DNA from: Salinispora fenicalii
Lineage (GTDB): Bacteria > Actinomycetota > Actinomycetes > Mycobacteriales > Micromonosporaceae
DNA length: 53,793 bases
Assembly (NCBI RefSeq): GCF_000514815.1
Contig: NZ_AZWQ01000027.1
Span: 1-53,793, forward strand
Direction: 5' to 3'
The position numbers and the translations under genes are program-made. Shown piece after piece: positions 1 to 7,959 of this stretch. Below the pieces are notes generated by a model. It searched no databases and was not told where the DNA came from. It saw only the letters and a program-made list of their open reading frames with translations. Numbering within the stretch: the first letter of the stretch is position 1; every line of letters starts with the position of its first letter.

Positions 1-5
1 GGGGT

Positions 6-305
6 TCACCAGTGGCCTCCGTTGGCGCGCCATTGTTGGGTGGGGGTGAGCCAGCCGACGCGTCCGGGTTGGGGGTCGGCGAGGGTTGGTTGGGTCATCC
101 ACGTGGGCAGGGTGACGGGCAGGTGGGTTGGCCGGGCCCGCTCCGCCGCCGCCGGGCGCCTTGAAGCGGCTGGGTGCTGTGAAGTGTTCGCCCGGTGCGG
201 CCCGTTCGCCCGGTGTGCTCCGCCGGCGCGGTACGGCGCGTTCGTGCCGTGTGGGCGGGACGGTGCGGTGTTTCTCCGACGTCGAGTGAACCAGCGGATT
301 CGCAT
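6..305 (-). CDS. Small Arg/Pro-rich hypothetical protein
   Basis: The product is 99 aa. The start is set by a strong ribosome binding site, AAGGAGACCC, just before ATG at 305; a longer reading frame continues upstream but has no such site and runs through the neighbouring regulator gene. The N-terminus (MRIRWFTRRRRN) is very basic. The middle holds repeated HRANGPHRAN-like segments, and the C-terminal third is rich in Pro, Thr and Trp. I see no signal peptide, membrane segment or catalytic motif, and I do not recognise a family. It diverges from the XRE/DUF397 pair across about 185 bp, so it could be that regulator's target; this is inferred from position only. Confidence 0.6.
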   Translation of the reverse strand: MRIRWFTRRRRNTAPSRPHGTNAPYRAGGAHRANGPHRANTSQHPAASRRPAAAERARPTHLPVTLPTWMTQPTLADPQPGRVGWLTPTQQWRANGGHW

Positions 306-332
306 TTGGGTCTCCTTGGTATTGGTGGAGGA

Positions 333-408
333 CCGCCCCCACAGATGGGGGCGGCCCGACAGCGCCTCCGGCGGGAATGCCCTCCACCGGCTTACGCCGT
401 TAGTGGAG
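333..408. promoter_or_regulatory. Divergent intergenic region with two inverted repeats
   Basis: Between the small minus-strand gene and the XRE regulator lie two dyads. CCGCCCCC (333-340) and GGGGGCGG (347-354) form a perfect 8-bp stem in the leader of the minus-strand gene. A second imperfect dyad, CTCCAC...GTGGAG, lies at about 382-408. Degenerate direct repeats of AGTGGA occur at about 401-430. Regulators of this class are known to act near their own locus, so these may be operators; that is inference. Confidence 0.35.
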
Positions 409-490
409 TCAGTCTTGCTATCAGTAGTGGACAGTAAAACCCCATCGACGTATGGTCCGAAGACATCCGAAATGCCTACCGGAGGGGCCC

Positions 491-1258
491 ATGAACGAGG
501 CACTTCGGCTGGCCATGAACGAGGCTGGCCACACCGCTCAATCGCTCGCCGAACGGGTCGGAGTTGACCGGAAGACAACGACGCGGTGGCTCGTAAAGGA
601 TCATGTTCCGCACCCGGCGCACCGCTCGGCGGCGGCAGATGCGCTCGGTGTGGACAAGGAGGACATATGGCCGGACACTTCGAGACGTCGCAATCCGGTC
701 TGGTTCCGCCCGTGGCAGGAATTCGAGCGCGAGGCGACGTCGCTGCGGTCATTTCAGCCGCTGGTTGTTCCCGGCTTGCTGCAGACCGAGGCCTACGCAC
801 GCGCGGTGCTGTCCAGTGGGGGTTTGCGGGGGCGCACGGCGGTCGACCGGCTCGTCGCCACCCGGCTTTCACGGCAGGCCATCCTCACCAGGGAAGATCC
901 GCCGCAGTTCGCGGCCGTGGTTGACGAGGTCGCCCTCCGGCGCCCGGTCGGCGGCCGGGAGACGATGCGCGAGCAGGTGTCGGCGCTGCTGGCAGCGTGC
1001 GCGGCCCCGCACGTCCGGTTGCACGTCGTGCCGTTGACCGTCGGCGCCTACGCGGGCCTCAACGGGCCGTTCGTCATCGGTACCCGTGCGGATCATCGGA
1101 TGGCGGTCTACCTGGACAGCCAGCTGGAGGGAGAGATGGTTAGCACCCCGAACGATGTGGCGGCGATACTGGAGGTGTGGGAGAACGTGCGGGGCGAGGC
1201 GTTGTCCCACTGGCAGTCAGTTGATCTTCTGAGGGAAGTAGCTGAATCATGGACTTGA
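491..1258 (+). CDS. XRE-family transcriptional regulator with DUF5753 domain
   Basis: The product is 255 aa. ATG 491 is preceded by ACCGGAGGGG; an upstream in-frame ATG at 452 lacks a ribosome binding site. Residues ~1-55 form a Cro/CI-type helix-turn-helix (LAERVGVDRKTTTRWL). From ~85 on, the segments REATSLRSFQPLVVPGLLQT, YARAVL and DEVALRRPVGG are typical of the DUF5753 sensor domain in actinomycete XRE regulators (WhiJ-like). The gene overlaps the DUF397 gene by 10 bp. In Streptomyces such XRE/DUF397 pairs affect development and antibiotic production, but the ligand and targets here are unknown. The family assignment is firm; the role is inferred. Confidence 0.93.
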   Translation: MNEALRLAMNEAGHTAQSLAERVGVDRKTTTRWLVKDHVPHPAHRSAAADALGVDKEDIWPDTSRRRNPVWFRPWQEFEREATSLRSFQPLVVPGLLQTEAYARAVLSSGGLRGRTAVDRLVATRLSRQAILTREDPPQFAAVVDEVALRRPVGGRETMREQVSALLAACAAPHVRLHVVPLTVGAYAGLNGPFVIGTRADHRMAVYLDSQLEGEMVSTPNDVAAILEVWENVRGEALSHWQSVDLLREVAESWT

Positions 1259-1440
1259 CCGGGGCGCGATGGCGCAAGAGCAGCCGCAGCAGCGGCAACG
1301 GCGGCGACTGCGTCGAGGTTGCCGACAATCTGCCCGGTGTGGTGGGGATCCGGGATTCCAAGGACCCGACCGGCCCGGTGCTGGTCTTCGGGCCGCCGTC
1401 GTGGCGGGCGTTCGTCACCCAGCTTCCAGGACGCGACTGA
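1249..1440 (+). CDS. DUF397 small partner protein
   Basis: The product is 63 aa. It carries the classic DUF397 pattern: WRKSSRSSGNGGDCVEV near the N-terminus, VVGIRDSKDP in the middle, and a WRAFV segment near the end. ATG 1249 lies inside the last codons of the XRE gene, so the two are translationally coupled. DUF397 proteins are almost always encoded next to a DUF5753-type XRE regulator and are thought to modulate it, possibly in an antitoxin-like or anti-regulator way. No catalytic residues are visible. Confidence 0.92.
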   Translation: MDLTGARWRKSSRSSGNGGDCVEVADNLPGVVGIRDSKDPTGPVLVFGPPSWRAFVTQLPGRD

Positions 1441-1608
1441 CCTACTCCCACGAACGTGCCCGTCCCGACCTGAGGCGGGCGCGTTCGTCGTTGCGGCCGA
1501 GCTCCGAGTCGTCTCCGGCGGTCAGCCTCGCTGGCGGCAGTTACGGGACATCCCATTCGCGACAGCGCCACTACTATGAGCTCCAAAATCAAGCTTGGGG
1601 GAGCGCTG

Positions 1609-1911
1609 GTGACGGAGCTTCGGGTAGCACCGGACTTGTTGGACAGGGCAGCTCGCGTCTGCGTGGACCTCCGCGAGGACCTGCGGCGCGAAGCGGCCGA
1701 TATCGGGGACGAGACAGGAATGGCTGTCTCCGGTTTGCCGGGGTGGCAGACCCGAGCAGCACTAGAGCAGCTTCACGAGTCCTGGCTGGCCGATCTGACC
1801 AAGATGACCGGCTACCTCGACCAGCTCGGTGACGCTTTTGGCGACTGCGCGCGGGACTACCGCTACAGCGACGAGGCCAACGCCGCTCACTTCGACATCC
1901 GCGGGCGGTGA
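1609..1911 (+). CDS. WXG100-like (Esx-type) small helical protein
   Basis: The product is 100 aa from GTG 1609, which has GGGGGAG 7-13 bp upstream. An ATG at 1576 would add 11 residues but has no ribosome binding site. The protein is almost entirely helical, with a central helix break at GLPGW-QT (Trp46), where WXG100 proteins carry WxG; the Gly is replaced by Thr. A second helix with Trp61 follows. The length and the Trp position fit the type VII secretion (Esx) substrate/chaperone family. It sits 7 bp before a hydrolase whose own N-terminus has a true WEG motif, suggesting a heterodimeric WXG pair. Family membership is inferred from length and architecture, not strong sequence identity. Confidence 0.7.
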   Translation: MTELRVAPDLLDRAARVCVDLREDLRREAADIGDETGMAVSGLPGWQTRAALEQLHESWLADLTKMTGYLDQLGDAFGDCARDYRYSDEANAAHFDIRGR

Positions 1912-1918
1912 GCGCTCG

Positions 1919-3580
1919 GTGGTTACCTACGCCGATCTGCACCAGGCCCGCCTGACCCCGCTTCGCTACGCCGCGCACGCCTGGACGGAGCTCTCCCTGG
2001 CCTGCGCGAAGCTAGAGCAGCGGTGCGGTGCTGACTTGACCGGTCCGCTGCGCTCGTCGGGCTGGGAGGGGCCGGCTGCCCATGCGGCGTTCTTCCGGTG
2101 TGACCAGCTCGATGACGAGTTTGAGGTCGCGAGCTTGCGCATCCGAACGGCCGCCAGTGTGCTGCGGCAAGCAGCCGAGGAGTTCGAGGAACTGCAGCGG
2201 AGACTACTGTCGGCCGTCGAGGCAGCCCGCTTCCTGGGCCTGGTCGTGAGCGACACCGGCCGCGTGTTCCCACCACCGATTGCGGCGGTGGGCAGGAATG
2301 ACCCGGATGCGGAGCCCATCTACCAGCGAGATGCGGAGAACGCATCGATATACAGTGATTTGATCGCGAAGCTCGTCGCGGAGGCTACCGAGGCCGATAC
2401 TCGTATCGCCCGTGTGTTGGCCCAGTTTCCGTACGACTTTCCGGGGCAGCATGCGTGGGAATACAACAAGGCCAGTGACGGTGCCCTGGCCGCCGCCGAA
2501 GCTCTTGGGCTCTCCGCGAGCGATATCCCGGCCCCGGACAGCGACCCGGCAGACGTGCAGGCGTGGTGGCGGGAGCTCTCCGACGACGATCGGCAGATCT
2601 ACCTAACCGGCTACCCGGAACGCATCGGCGCTCTCGACGGACTGCCCGCCGCAGATCGGGATAGGGCCAACCAGCTGGTGTTGCGTAACTTCATCGGCGA
2701 CAACGTCAACTACGGCAGGCAGGGCGACCCGCAGCACGCGACCGCGTTGATGCTGTTGGACAAGCTCGAGGGCGCGGAGAGCAACCCGCGGCACAAGCGT
2801 CTGTACCTGCTCTCGGTTGACCCGGGCGGCGATGGGAAGGCCGCCGTCTCCATTGGTGACCCGGACGCGGCTGCCCACACCGCCGTCCTCGTCCCCGGCG
2901 TCGGCACCGAGCTCGACGATATTGGTGGACAAATCCGCCGGGCCGAGCTCCTGCAGGAGGCTGCCTTCGCCTTCGAACCCGGTAGATTCGACACCGCTGT
3001 CGTGGCGTGGCTCGGCTACGACACTCCGTCGCTCGACACCGACATCTTCTCCGCGGCCTTTGGCAGCAAGTCGGAAGCTGGCGCCAAGGCGCTCGACGGC
3101 TTCGTCAACGGGCTGCGTGCCTCCCATGATGGGACCGCCTCCCATGTCACTGTCATCGGGCACAGCTACGGCTCGACTGTCCTGGGAGAGGCGGCCAGCA
3201 CCGGTGACGGTCTCGCCGCAGACGACTTGATCGCGGTTGGCAGCCCCGGTATGCGCGTTGATACCGCTGGGGAGTTCAACGTGGATGCCCAACACGTGTG
3301 GGCAGGTGCCGCAGTCGATGACACCTTCGTCGCTCGGCCGGAGACGTACACTACTCACATCCGGAAGGTGCCGTTCATTGGGGACTGGGTGGCCGATGAT
3401 ATCGACGGAATTCATGGCCCCGCACCGCACACCACCGACTTTGGTGGCAATGTCCTTGATGTCGACACCTCCGGCCACAGTGGGTATTGGGAAGAGGATA
3501 GTCAGAGCTTGAAATCACAGGCGGCGGTGGTCGCCGGATACTACTCGTCAGCTGTCCTTGAGCATGGAAGAGCATCATGA
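1919..3580 (+). CDS. WXG-domain alpha/beta hydrolase (DUF1023-type)
   Basis: The product is 553 aa from GTG 1919, with GGTGAG upstream and 7 bp after the preceding stop. Residues ~1-105 are a helical WXG100-like domain with W49-E-G51. Residues ~210-540 are a DUF1023/Abhydrolase_8 domain: VLVPGVGTELDD, a WLGYDTPS segment, and the nucleophile elbow GHSYGS with Ser ~416. A DD pair at ~468 and His ~520 (SGHSGY) could complete the catalytic triad. The family acts as esterase or lipase; the substrate is unknown. An N-terminal WXG domain with a C-terminal enzyme is the usual plan of type VII secreted effectors. The stop overlaps the downstream lipoprotein start (ATGA). Secretion and effector role are inferences. 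Confidence 0.85.
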   Translation: MVTYADLHQARLTPLRYAAHAWTELSLACAKLEQRCGADLTGPLRSSGWEGPAAHAAFFRCDQLDDEFEVASLRIRTAASVLRQAAEEFEELQRRLLSAVEAARFLGLVVSDTGRVFPPPIAAVGRNDPDAEPIYQRDAENASIYSDLIAKLVAEATEADTRIARVLAQFPYDFPGQHAWEYNKASDGALAAAEALGLSASDIPAPDSDPADVQAWWRELSDDDRQIYLTGYPERIGALDGLPAADRDRANQLVLRNFIGDNVNYGRQGDPQHATALMLLDKLEGAESNPRHKRLYLLSVDPGGDGKAAVSIGDPDAAAHTAVLVPGVGTELDDIGGQIRRAELLQEAAFAFEPGRFDTAVVAWLGYDTPSLDTDIFSAAFGSKSEAGAKALDGFVNGLRASHDGTASHVTVIGHSYGSTVLGEAASTGDGLAADDLIAVGSPGMRVDTAGEFNVDAQHVWAGAAVDDTFVARPETYTTHIRKVPFIGDWVADDIDGIHGPAPHTTDFGGNVLDVDTSGHSGYWEEDSQSLKSQAAVVAGYYSSAVLEHGRAS

Positions 3581-4176
3581 GTTTCAGGCGCCACAAGGCA
3601 TGGCAGCGAACCGTGGTCTTCTCGACCCTGCTGTTCCTTACCGCTTCCTGTACCGGCGGCCCCAGCTCCCCCCTAGGAAAGGACGAACCCTTGGAGACCA
3701 AGCCTGTCGCCGAGGTGGCTGCCCAGGCTGAGGCGCGCGCTCAGGCTGCTGCTACTGCTGCCGGGGTGTCCTTGGAGAGCTGGCGCTTCGGTGCCGCTCC
3801 CTGTATGGGGCGATTCGGGGAAACTGCCGAGAATGGCAGCTGGTCTCTCGCCGGCTTCGCTCATATGTGGGTGTCTGCAGAAGATCAGCTTCCTACCCTG
3901 AATCGGATCCGCGACATGTGGCGGCAACAGGGTTACGAGATCACCCAAGACCGCACTTTTGATGATGGTACCCGGGGTGATATTTCGATGCGTGACTCCG
4001 AAACAGGAATCACGATGAGCCTCACCACCAACAAGAATAGAGATGGTCTCGCTCTGATTCTGGGCAGCGCCTGCTATCTGCCGGCAGCGGGGGAAGACCC
4101 GGCCAACGACGGTGAAGTCCGGCCCCCGTTCCAGCCATCGGCAGCACCGGATAGCGCCAGCGACTCCGATAAGTGA
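3577..4176 (+). CDS. Predicted lipoprotein, candidate immunity partner
   Basis: The product is 199 aa. It has a lipoprotein signal peptide: basic RRHKAWQR, a hydrophobic core VVFSTLLFL, and the lipobox TASC with Cys25. A helical, Ala/Glu-rich segment (AEVAAQAEARAQAAATAAG) follows, then a compact domain with two further Cys in the segments APCMGRF and GSACYLPA. The tail is Pro/Ser/Asp-rich. It is translationally coupled to the WXG-hydrolase gene by an ATGA overlap. I do not recognise the family. By analogy with type VII lipase/lipoprotein immunity pairs it could protect against the hydrolase, but it might equally be an unrelated cell-surface lipoprotein. Confidence 0.8.
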   Translation: MSFRRHKAWQRTVVFSTLLFLTASCTGGPSSPLGKDEPLETKPVAEVAAQAEARAQAAATAAGVSLESWRFGAAPCMGRFGETAENGSWSLAGFAHMWVSAEDQLPTLNRIRDMWRQQGYEITQDRTFDDGTRGDISMRDSETGITMSLTTNKNRDGLALILGSACYLPAAGEDPANDGEVRPPFQPSAAPDSASDSDK

Positions 4177-4790
4177 CGGTGTCGCTGGCCATGGCATCTC
4201 TCGTCCCCTCGTTCGCTGTCAAGCCCACCCTGGTCGGAGAGCGGGTGCTGCTACGTCCGGTCGCCGCCGAGGACGCCGCGGGCCTGGTCGAGATGCTGAA
4301 CGACCCCGAGGTTCGGCGGCTGACCGGAACACATAGCCAGGCGTCGTCCGGGGCGGAGTTGGAACGCGCCGAGCAGTGGTACTCCTCTCGCGCCGGGTAC
4401 GACAACCGGTTGGACCTGGCGATCGTCGAACAACGCACCAACAGCTACGTGGGTGAGGTGGTCCTGAACGAGTTGGATGCCGACAATCGGTCCTGTTCGT
4501 TCCGGATCGCACTGGTGGGCCCTCGGGTCTTTGGCCGTGGCTACGGCACCGAGGCCACCCGCCTGGTTCTCTCCTATGCCTTTGGGGCTGTCGGCATGCA
4601 CCGGGTGACGCTGGAGGTCTTCGCCTTCAACCCTCGGGCCCAGCATGTCTACGAGCAGGTCGGCTTCGTCCACGAAGGTACGAAGCGTCAGGCACTGCAC
4701 TGGCAGGGTGACTGGGTCGACGCTCACCTCATGGCACTCCTCGCCGAAGATTGGTCGGCGCATCGCGGACATCCCAGGCTCAGCGGGTAG
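4173..4790 (+). CDS. GNAT-family N-acetyltransferase (RimJ/RimL type)
   Basis: The product is 205 aa. GTG 4173 overlaps the lipoprotein stop (GTGA); an in-frame ATG at 4191 is an alternative. The start GERVLLRPVAAEDAAGLVEM is typical of RimJ/RimL acetyltransferases. The acetyl-CoA loop is GRGYGTEA (about residues 127-134), followed by NPRAQHVYEQVGFVHEGTKR, the standard C-terminal half of the fold. The reaction would be transfer of acetyl from acetyl-CoA to a protein N-terminus or small amine; the substrate is unknown. It ends the WXG cassette and is followed by a strong hairpin. Confidence 0.9.
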   Translation: MTVSLAMASLVPSFAVKPTLVGERVLLRPVAAEDAAGLVEMLNDPEVRRLTGTHSQASSGAELERAEQWYSSRAGYDNRLDLAIVEQRTNSYVGEVVLNELDADNRSCSFRIALVGPRVFGRGYGTEATRLVLSYAFGAVGMHRVTLEVFAFNPRAQHVYEQVGFVHEGTKRQALHWQGDWVDAHLMALLAEDWSAHRGHPRLSG

Positions 4791-4868
4791 TACCGCCGCT
4801 TCAACCAGTGGCAGTACCGCTGGCTGGCGTTGGAGCTGAGGTTCCCCCGGTTTCCCTGCCGAAACGAC

Positions 4869-4907
4869 CGATGGTGGGGCCACAGGTCGACTGTGGCCCC
4901 ACCATCG
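4869..4907. terminator. Bidirectional hairpin terminator
   Basis: The arms at 4869-4885 and 4891-4907 form a perfect 17-bp stem (core GGTGGGGCCACAG) with a 5-nt loop. It lies between two convergent genes that end at 4790 and 4919. There is no clear U tract, as is common in actinomycetes. Confidence 0.85.
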
Positions 4908-4918
4908 CGTCGGGCTGG

Positions 4919-7231
4919 TCAGTTGGTCTTTTCGAGGCAGAGCACTCGGTTGCCGCCGGAGCCGGTGAGCGTCACGTACGGCTGGTTCGGGTCGGTGCAC
5001 TCCTCTTTGGTGCTCACCTTCGACACCACGGTGTGCGCCTCGGCGTCACCGCAGTCCACCGCCGCCGCCGTTTCCCCCGATTGCTTGACGCAGCTTCCGA
5101 CCGCCGGGTCGAAGCTCTGGGCCGAATCGTCCCCGCCGACTAGGCCGAGCAGCATGAGCAGGCCCAGCGGTAGGGCCAGGATCATTATCGCGGCGACGAG
5201 TACCGCAGCCAGCACCCGGCCATTACGGACTTTCGGAGTGGGTGCGTCGGCCGCCGGCTCGGCGATCGGTTGGAACGCGTCGAAGCGGCTCTGGTCCGGG
5301 TCCGGATTGGCCGGGCCGTTCTGGTCCCATGCCTGTGCCGGGGGCCGTGCCTGGTCCCAGGCCTGGGTTGGAGGCTGCGCCGTCGGCTGGGCCTGATCCC
5401 ACGCCTGGGTCGCGGGCGGGGCCTGGTCCCACGCTTGGGTGGGGGGTGGTGCCTGGTCCCAGGCCGGGGCCACGGGCTGGGCCGGCGGTGGGAATGCCGA
5501 CTCGGGCTGCGGGGGGAAGGCGGTGGTGCTGTTGACGTTGGCAGCACCCGTCACCGGCTCGCCGAAGCGGTCGGCGGCCCCTTCCTCGCCCGGGTGTGGC
5601 CGCGTGCCATTGACCGGCCGGTCGCTGGCCGGGGCGTCGGTGAAGGCGGGGATGCTCGGTGGAAAGGGCGCCGCGGGAGCCGGCACGACGGGCGCGTAGC
5701 CGGCGGGCTCCGCGTCCGTGGGCCGACCCTCGCTGCCGCGACCGAAGCCGCCATCCGGACCGAAGCCGCTATCCGGGCTGAGTCTGTTGTCCGGGCCGAA
5801 GCCACGGTTGGCGCCGAACCCGACGTCCTGGCCGTGCTCCGGCGGGCCCTCCGGGCCGAATCGCTGCGGGTCGGCCTGGTAGCCCTCGGGCTCTGCCGGC
5901 TCCGGCGGAGCAGGACGGCCGTATACGCGTGGCTGTGGCGCCGGTGTGGGAGGCACCTGAGCCTGGTCGGCCGGGGGCATCACCCGGCTGGCGAGCGGCA
6001 CAGCGGCGCTGGCCGAGAAGCCGCCGGACACTGCCGGGGGTGCGGGGTGTTCGGCGGACTCGGGGGAGGTACGCGGTGCGGGCATCACCGGGGGCGCGGG
6101 GGGCTCGCCAGGCCCGGCCGGTGGGGGCCACCCGTGCGGGTCCGCCTCGTATCCGAGGTCCGGGCGAGCGGCCTCCGGGGCGCCCAACGGCGGAACGGCG
6201 CCCGGTGTTGGTGCGGCGAAGTCGGCCGGCGGTGGTGCGGTGAAGTCGGCCGGCGGTGATGAAACGGCGGCCGGTAGTGGTGCGGCGAAGTCGGCCGCCA
6301 GGCTGGCGCCGGGCACCCGCTGTTCCTGCGGGGGCAGCGGGACCGCATTGGCGGCAGAGATACCGGGGCCCGGCGTTGGCTGGTAGACCGGAGGCTCCCC
6401 GCGGCCCGCCGGCTCCTGTCCGGCAGCCGCTGAACGTTCGGCGTTACCCCAGGCCTCCTCCGGCGCCCACGGCTCGACGCCGGGCATATTCAGCCCATCG
6501 CTGGCGCCGCGCGGCGCTGGGACCCAGGGCTGCGGGGGGCGCTCGCCGGGCGCGGCCATGCCGGCATGGCTCGATGGCTCCCCGGGCTGCCAGCCGCCCT
6601 CGTTGCTCGTGGCGACAGCGGGATTCCCGGGCGCCCAGGCGGCTGCCGGCGGTGCCCAGCCGCCCGACTGGGCCGGATCTGGTTGGCCGGCACCGGCGTT
6701 CCACTCGGGTGTCGGCGCCGGCCGGCCGCCCGTCGGGGCGTCCGGCATCGGCTGGCTGGGCGCTGGGGGCTCTGGCATGGGCGCGCTGGGCGCCGGGGGT
6801 TCCGGCATGGGCTGGCTGGGTGCGGGCGGGGGCACCTGCGCGGTGGCCCGGACGACCGGGGGTGGCTGCTGCGTCCAACCCGGTTCGGCGGCCGGGGGCG
6901 GGCCCCAGGTCGCCTCGGGTGGGCCGCCACGCCCTGGCTCCGGCTGCGGCACTCCCGCGTCCGGGACCCACTGCGCCGGAGCGGGTGCCGGGTTCGGTGC
7001 CGGCGGTTGAGCGGTGCCCCACGCGGGGGCTGGCGGTGCGTCCGTTGGCCAGGCGGGCCCGGCCGGGGTCGGGTGCGCGGGGGGCGGAGGCGCCCAGCCC
7101 AGATCCGGCTGGCCGGCGGCGTACCCGCTGTCTTGCCTCGCCGGCCGGTCGCCGTATGGCGTCGGTCCGCCAGCGCCCGGCGACGCCTCTTCCGGCTGCT
7201 GGCCGGGGTGGTGCGTGCCTTCGGACGTCAT
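4919..7231 (-). CDS. Proline-rich membrane-anchored protein with extracellular Cys domain
   Basis: The product is 770 aa. ATG 7231 (MTSEGTHH) has GGAGGAGG upstream; a longer frame upstream lacks this. About 670 residues are low-complexity and Pro/Ala/Gly-rich, with repeats such as AWDQAPPPTQ near the C-terminal side and MPEPPAPS units in the first half. A single membrane helix (VLAAVLVAAIMILALPLGLL) lies at about 674-697. It is followed by a ~70-residue outside domain with four Cys (SCVKQ, DCGDA, EECTD, LCLEK), which may form two disulfides. The topology is a cytoplasmic Pro-rich arm and a small exposed domain. Similar layouts occur in actinobacterial cell-envelope proteins of unknown function; no enzyme motif is present. 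Confidence 0.85.
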   Translation of the reverse strand: MTSEGTHHPGQQPEEASPGAGGPTPYGDRPARQDSGYAAGQPDLGWAPPPPAHPTPAGPAWPTDAPPAPAWGTAQPPAPNPAPAPAQWVPDAGVPQPEPGRGGPPEATWGPPPAAEPGWTQQPPPVVRATAQVPPPAPSQPMPEPPAPSAPMPEPPAPSQPMPDAPTGGRPAPTPEWNAGAGQPDPAQSGGWAPPAAAWAPGNPAVATSNEGGWQPGEPSSHAGMAAPGERPPQPWVPAPRGASDGLNMPGVEPWAPEEAWGNAERSAAAGQEPAGRGEPPVYQPTPGPGISAANAVPLPPQEQRVPGASLAADFAAPLPAAVSSPPADFTAPPPADFAAPTPGAVPPLGAPEAARPDLGYEADPHGWPPPAGPGEPPAPPVMPAPRTSPESAEHPAPPAVSGGFSASAAVPLASRVMPPADQAQVPPTPAPQPRVYGRPAPPEPAEPEGYQADPQRFGPEGPPEHGQDVGFGANRGFGPDNRLSPDSGFGPDGGFGRGSEGRPTDAEPAGYAPVVPAPAAPFPPSIPAFTDAPASDRPVNGTRPHPGEEGAADRFGEPVTGAANVNSTTAFPPQPESAFPPPAQPVAPAWDQAPPPTQAWDQAPPATQAWDQAQPTAQPPTQAWDQARPPAQAWDQNGPANPDPDQSRFDAFQPIAEPAADAPTPKVRNGRVLAAVLVAAIMILALPLGLLMLLGLVGGDDSAQSFDPAVGSCVKQSGETAAAVDCGDAEAHTVVSKVSTKEECTDPNQPYVTLTGSGGNRVLCLEKTN

Positions 7232-7530
7232 GCGTGCGCCTCCTCCATCAGCTTTGGCCGCGGACGCCGGTGCCCGGCACGGCAACCGGCATCGCCGACC
7301 GTGCACCCCGGCCGCTCCGCACCGTATCCGGTCCTCCTGAAGGGAGGCTTCGGGAGCGTCGGACCGCTACTCCGTGTTGTCGGGCGGTTTCGATTGCGTT
7401 CGATCCGGAACCGCCCTGCCGCATCGGCGGGCGACGACCGGACACCACCGTACCGGGCGGCGGGTGATGGCGAAATCCCGGTGTCAGGCCGGTACGGGGC
7501 CCGATGGACGTGTGCGCGTCGTAGAACGCC
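7232..7530. promoter_or_regulatory. Upstream region of the proline-rich gene with dyads
   Basis: This ~300-bp stretch holds no gene I can support. It has two inverted repeats: GGGCGGTT (7382-7389) with AACCGCCC (7409-7416), and CCGTACCGG (7448-7456) with CCGGTACGG (7489-7497). The promoter of the minus-strand proline-rich gene must lie here. The dyads could be operators. Confidence 0.3.
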
Positions 7531-7563
7531 GAAGGCCCGCCCGGCAGAGCCGGACGGGCCTTC
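7531..7563 (-). terminator. Hairpin terminator after the 45-aa gene
   Basis: The arms 7531-7545 and 7549-7563 pair over 15 bp with one mismatch and a 3-nt loop (core AAGGCCCG / CGGGCCTT). It lies 31 bp downstream of the stop codon of the 45-aa gene. Confidence 0.8.
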
Positions 7564-7593
7564 CATGAGGAGGCGAGAAAAGTCGTGGGCAGG

Positions 7594-7731
7594 TCAGTAC
7601 ATCTGACGCTGCGCGATGGTGAGGATCTCGTCGCGGACCGCCGGCGAATTGGCGGTACGCAGCGCGCGCTCGATGGCACGGGCGCGGCGGCTGGCGTCGC
7701 GACGGCTGCGGAATCGGTCGATCATGCTCAT
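7594..7731 (-). CDS. 45-aa conserved small basic protein
   Basis: The product is 45 aa, beginning MSMIDRFRSRRDASRRARAI and ending TIAQRQMY. ATG 7731 is preceded by AGGAGTGAGACCC, a good ribosome binding site, and a strong terminator follows. The N-terminal half is very Arg-rich and probably one amphipathic helix; the second half (ALRTANSPAVRDEILTIAQ) is also helical. I recall similar mini-proteins in related actinomycetes, but no function is known. The complete expression unit (own upstream region, Shine-Dalgarno site, terminator) argues it is a real gene despite its size. It might bind nucleic acid or a membrane; that is a guess from charge. Confidence 0.8.
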   Translation of the reverse strand: MSMIDRFRSRRDASRRARAIERALRTANSPAVRDEILTIAQRQMY

Positions 7732-7890
7732 GGGTCTCACTCCTGGCTATTCGGTTGTCGGTAGCCCCTGCTGACACCAATTGAAGCGCAAGTGGGTCCG
7801 AGATCGCCAACGATTCTTAGGTGAGCTGGGACACGAGCCGAAAAATCTAAGGCAGCTAGGCCGTTTAGCCGAAGGTGTCTCGTCAAAGGC

Positions 7891-7935
7891 GACGGCCGGT
7901 GTGCCGGGGCGTCAACCCCGGGCACACCGGCCGTC
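7891..7935 (-). terminator. Hairpin terminator after the dehydrogenase operon
   Basis: GACGGCCGGTGTGCC (7891-7905) pairs perfectly with GGCACACCGGCCGTC (7921-7935). An inner GGGG/CCCC extends the stem. It lies just downstream of the E2 stop codon on the minus strand. Confidence 0.88.
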
Positions 7936-7959
7936 AGTGGATCAGCCGATCGCTACCGG

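Noticed and set aside
306..872. N-terminal extension of the 99-aa minus-strand gene
   Set aside because: It runs through the XRE gene; the strong ribosome binding site before ATG 305 marks the true start.
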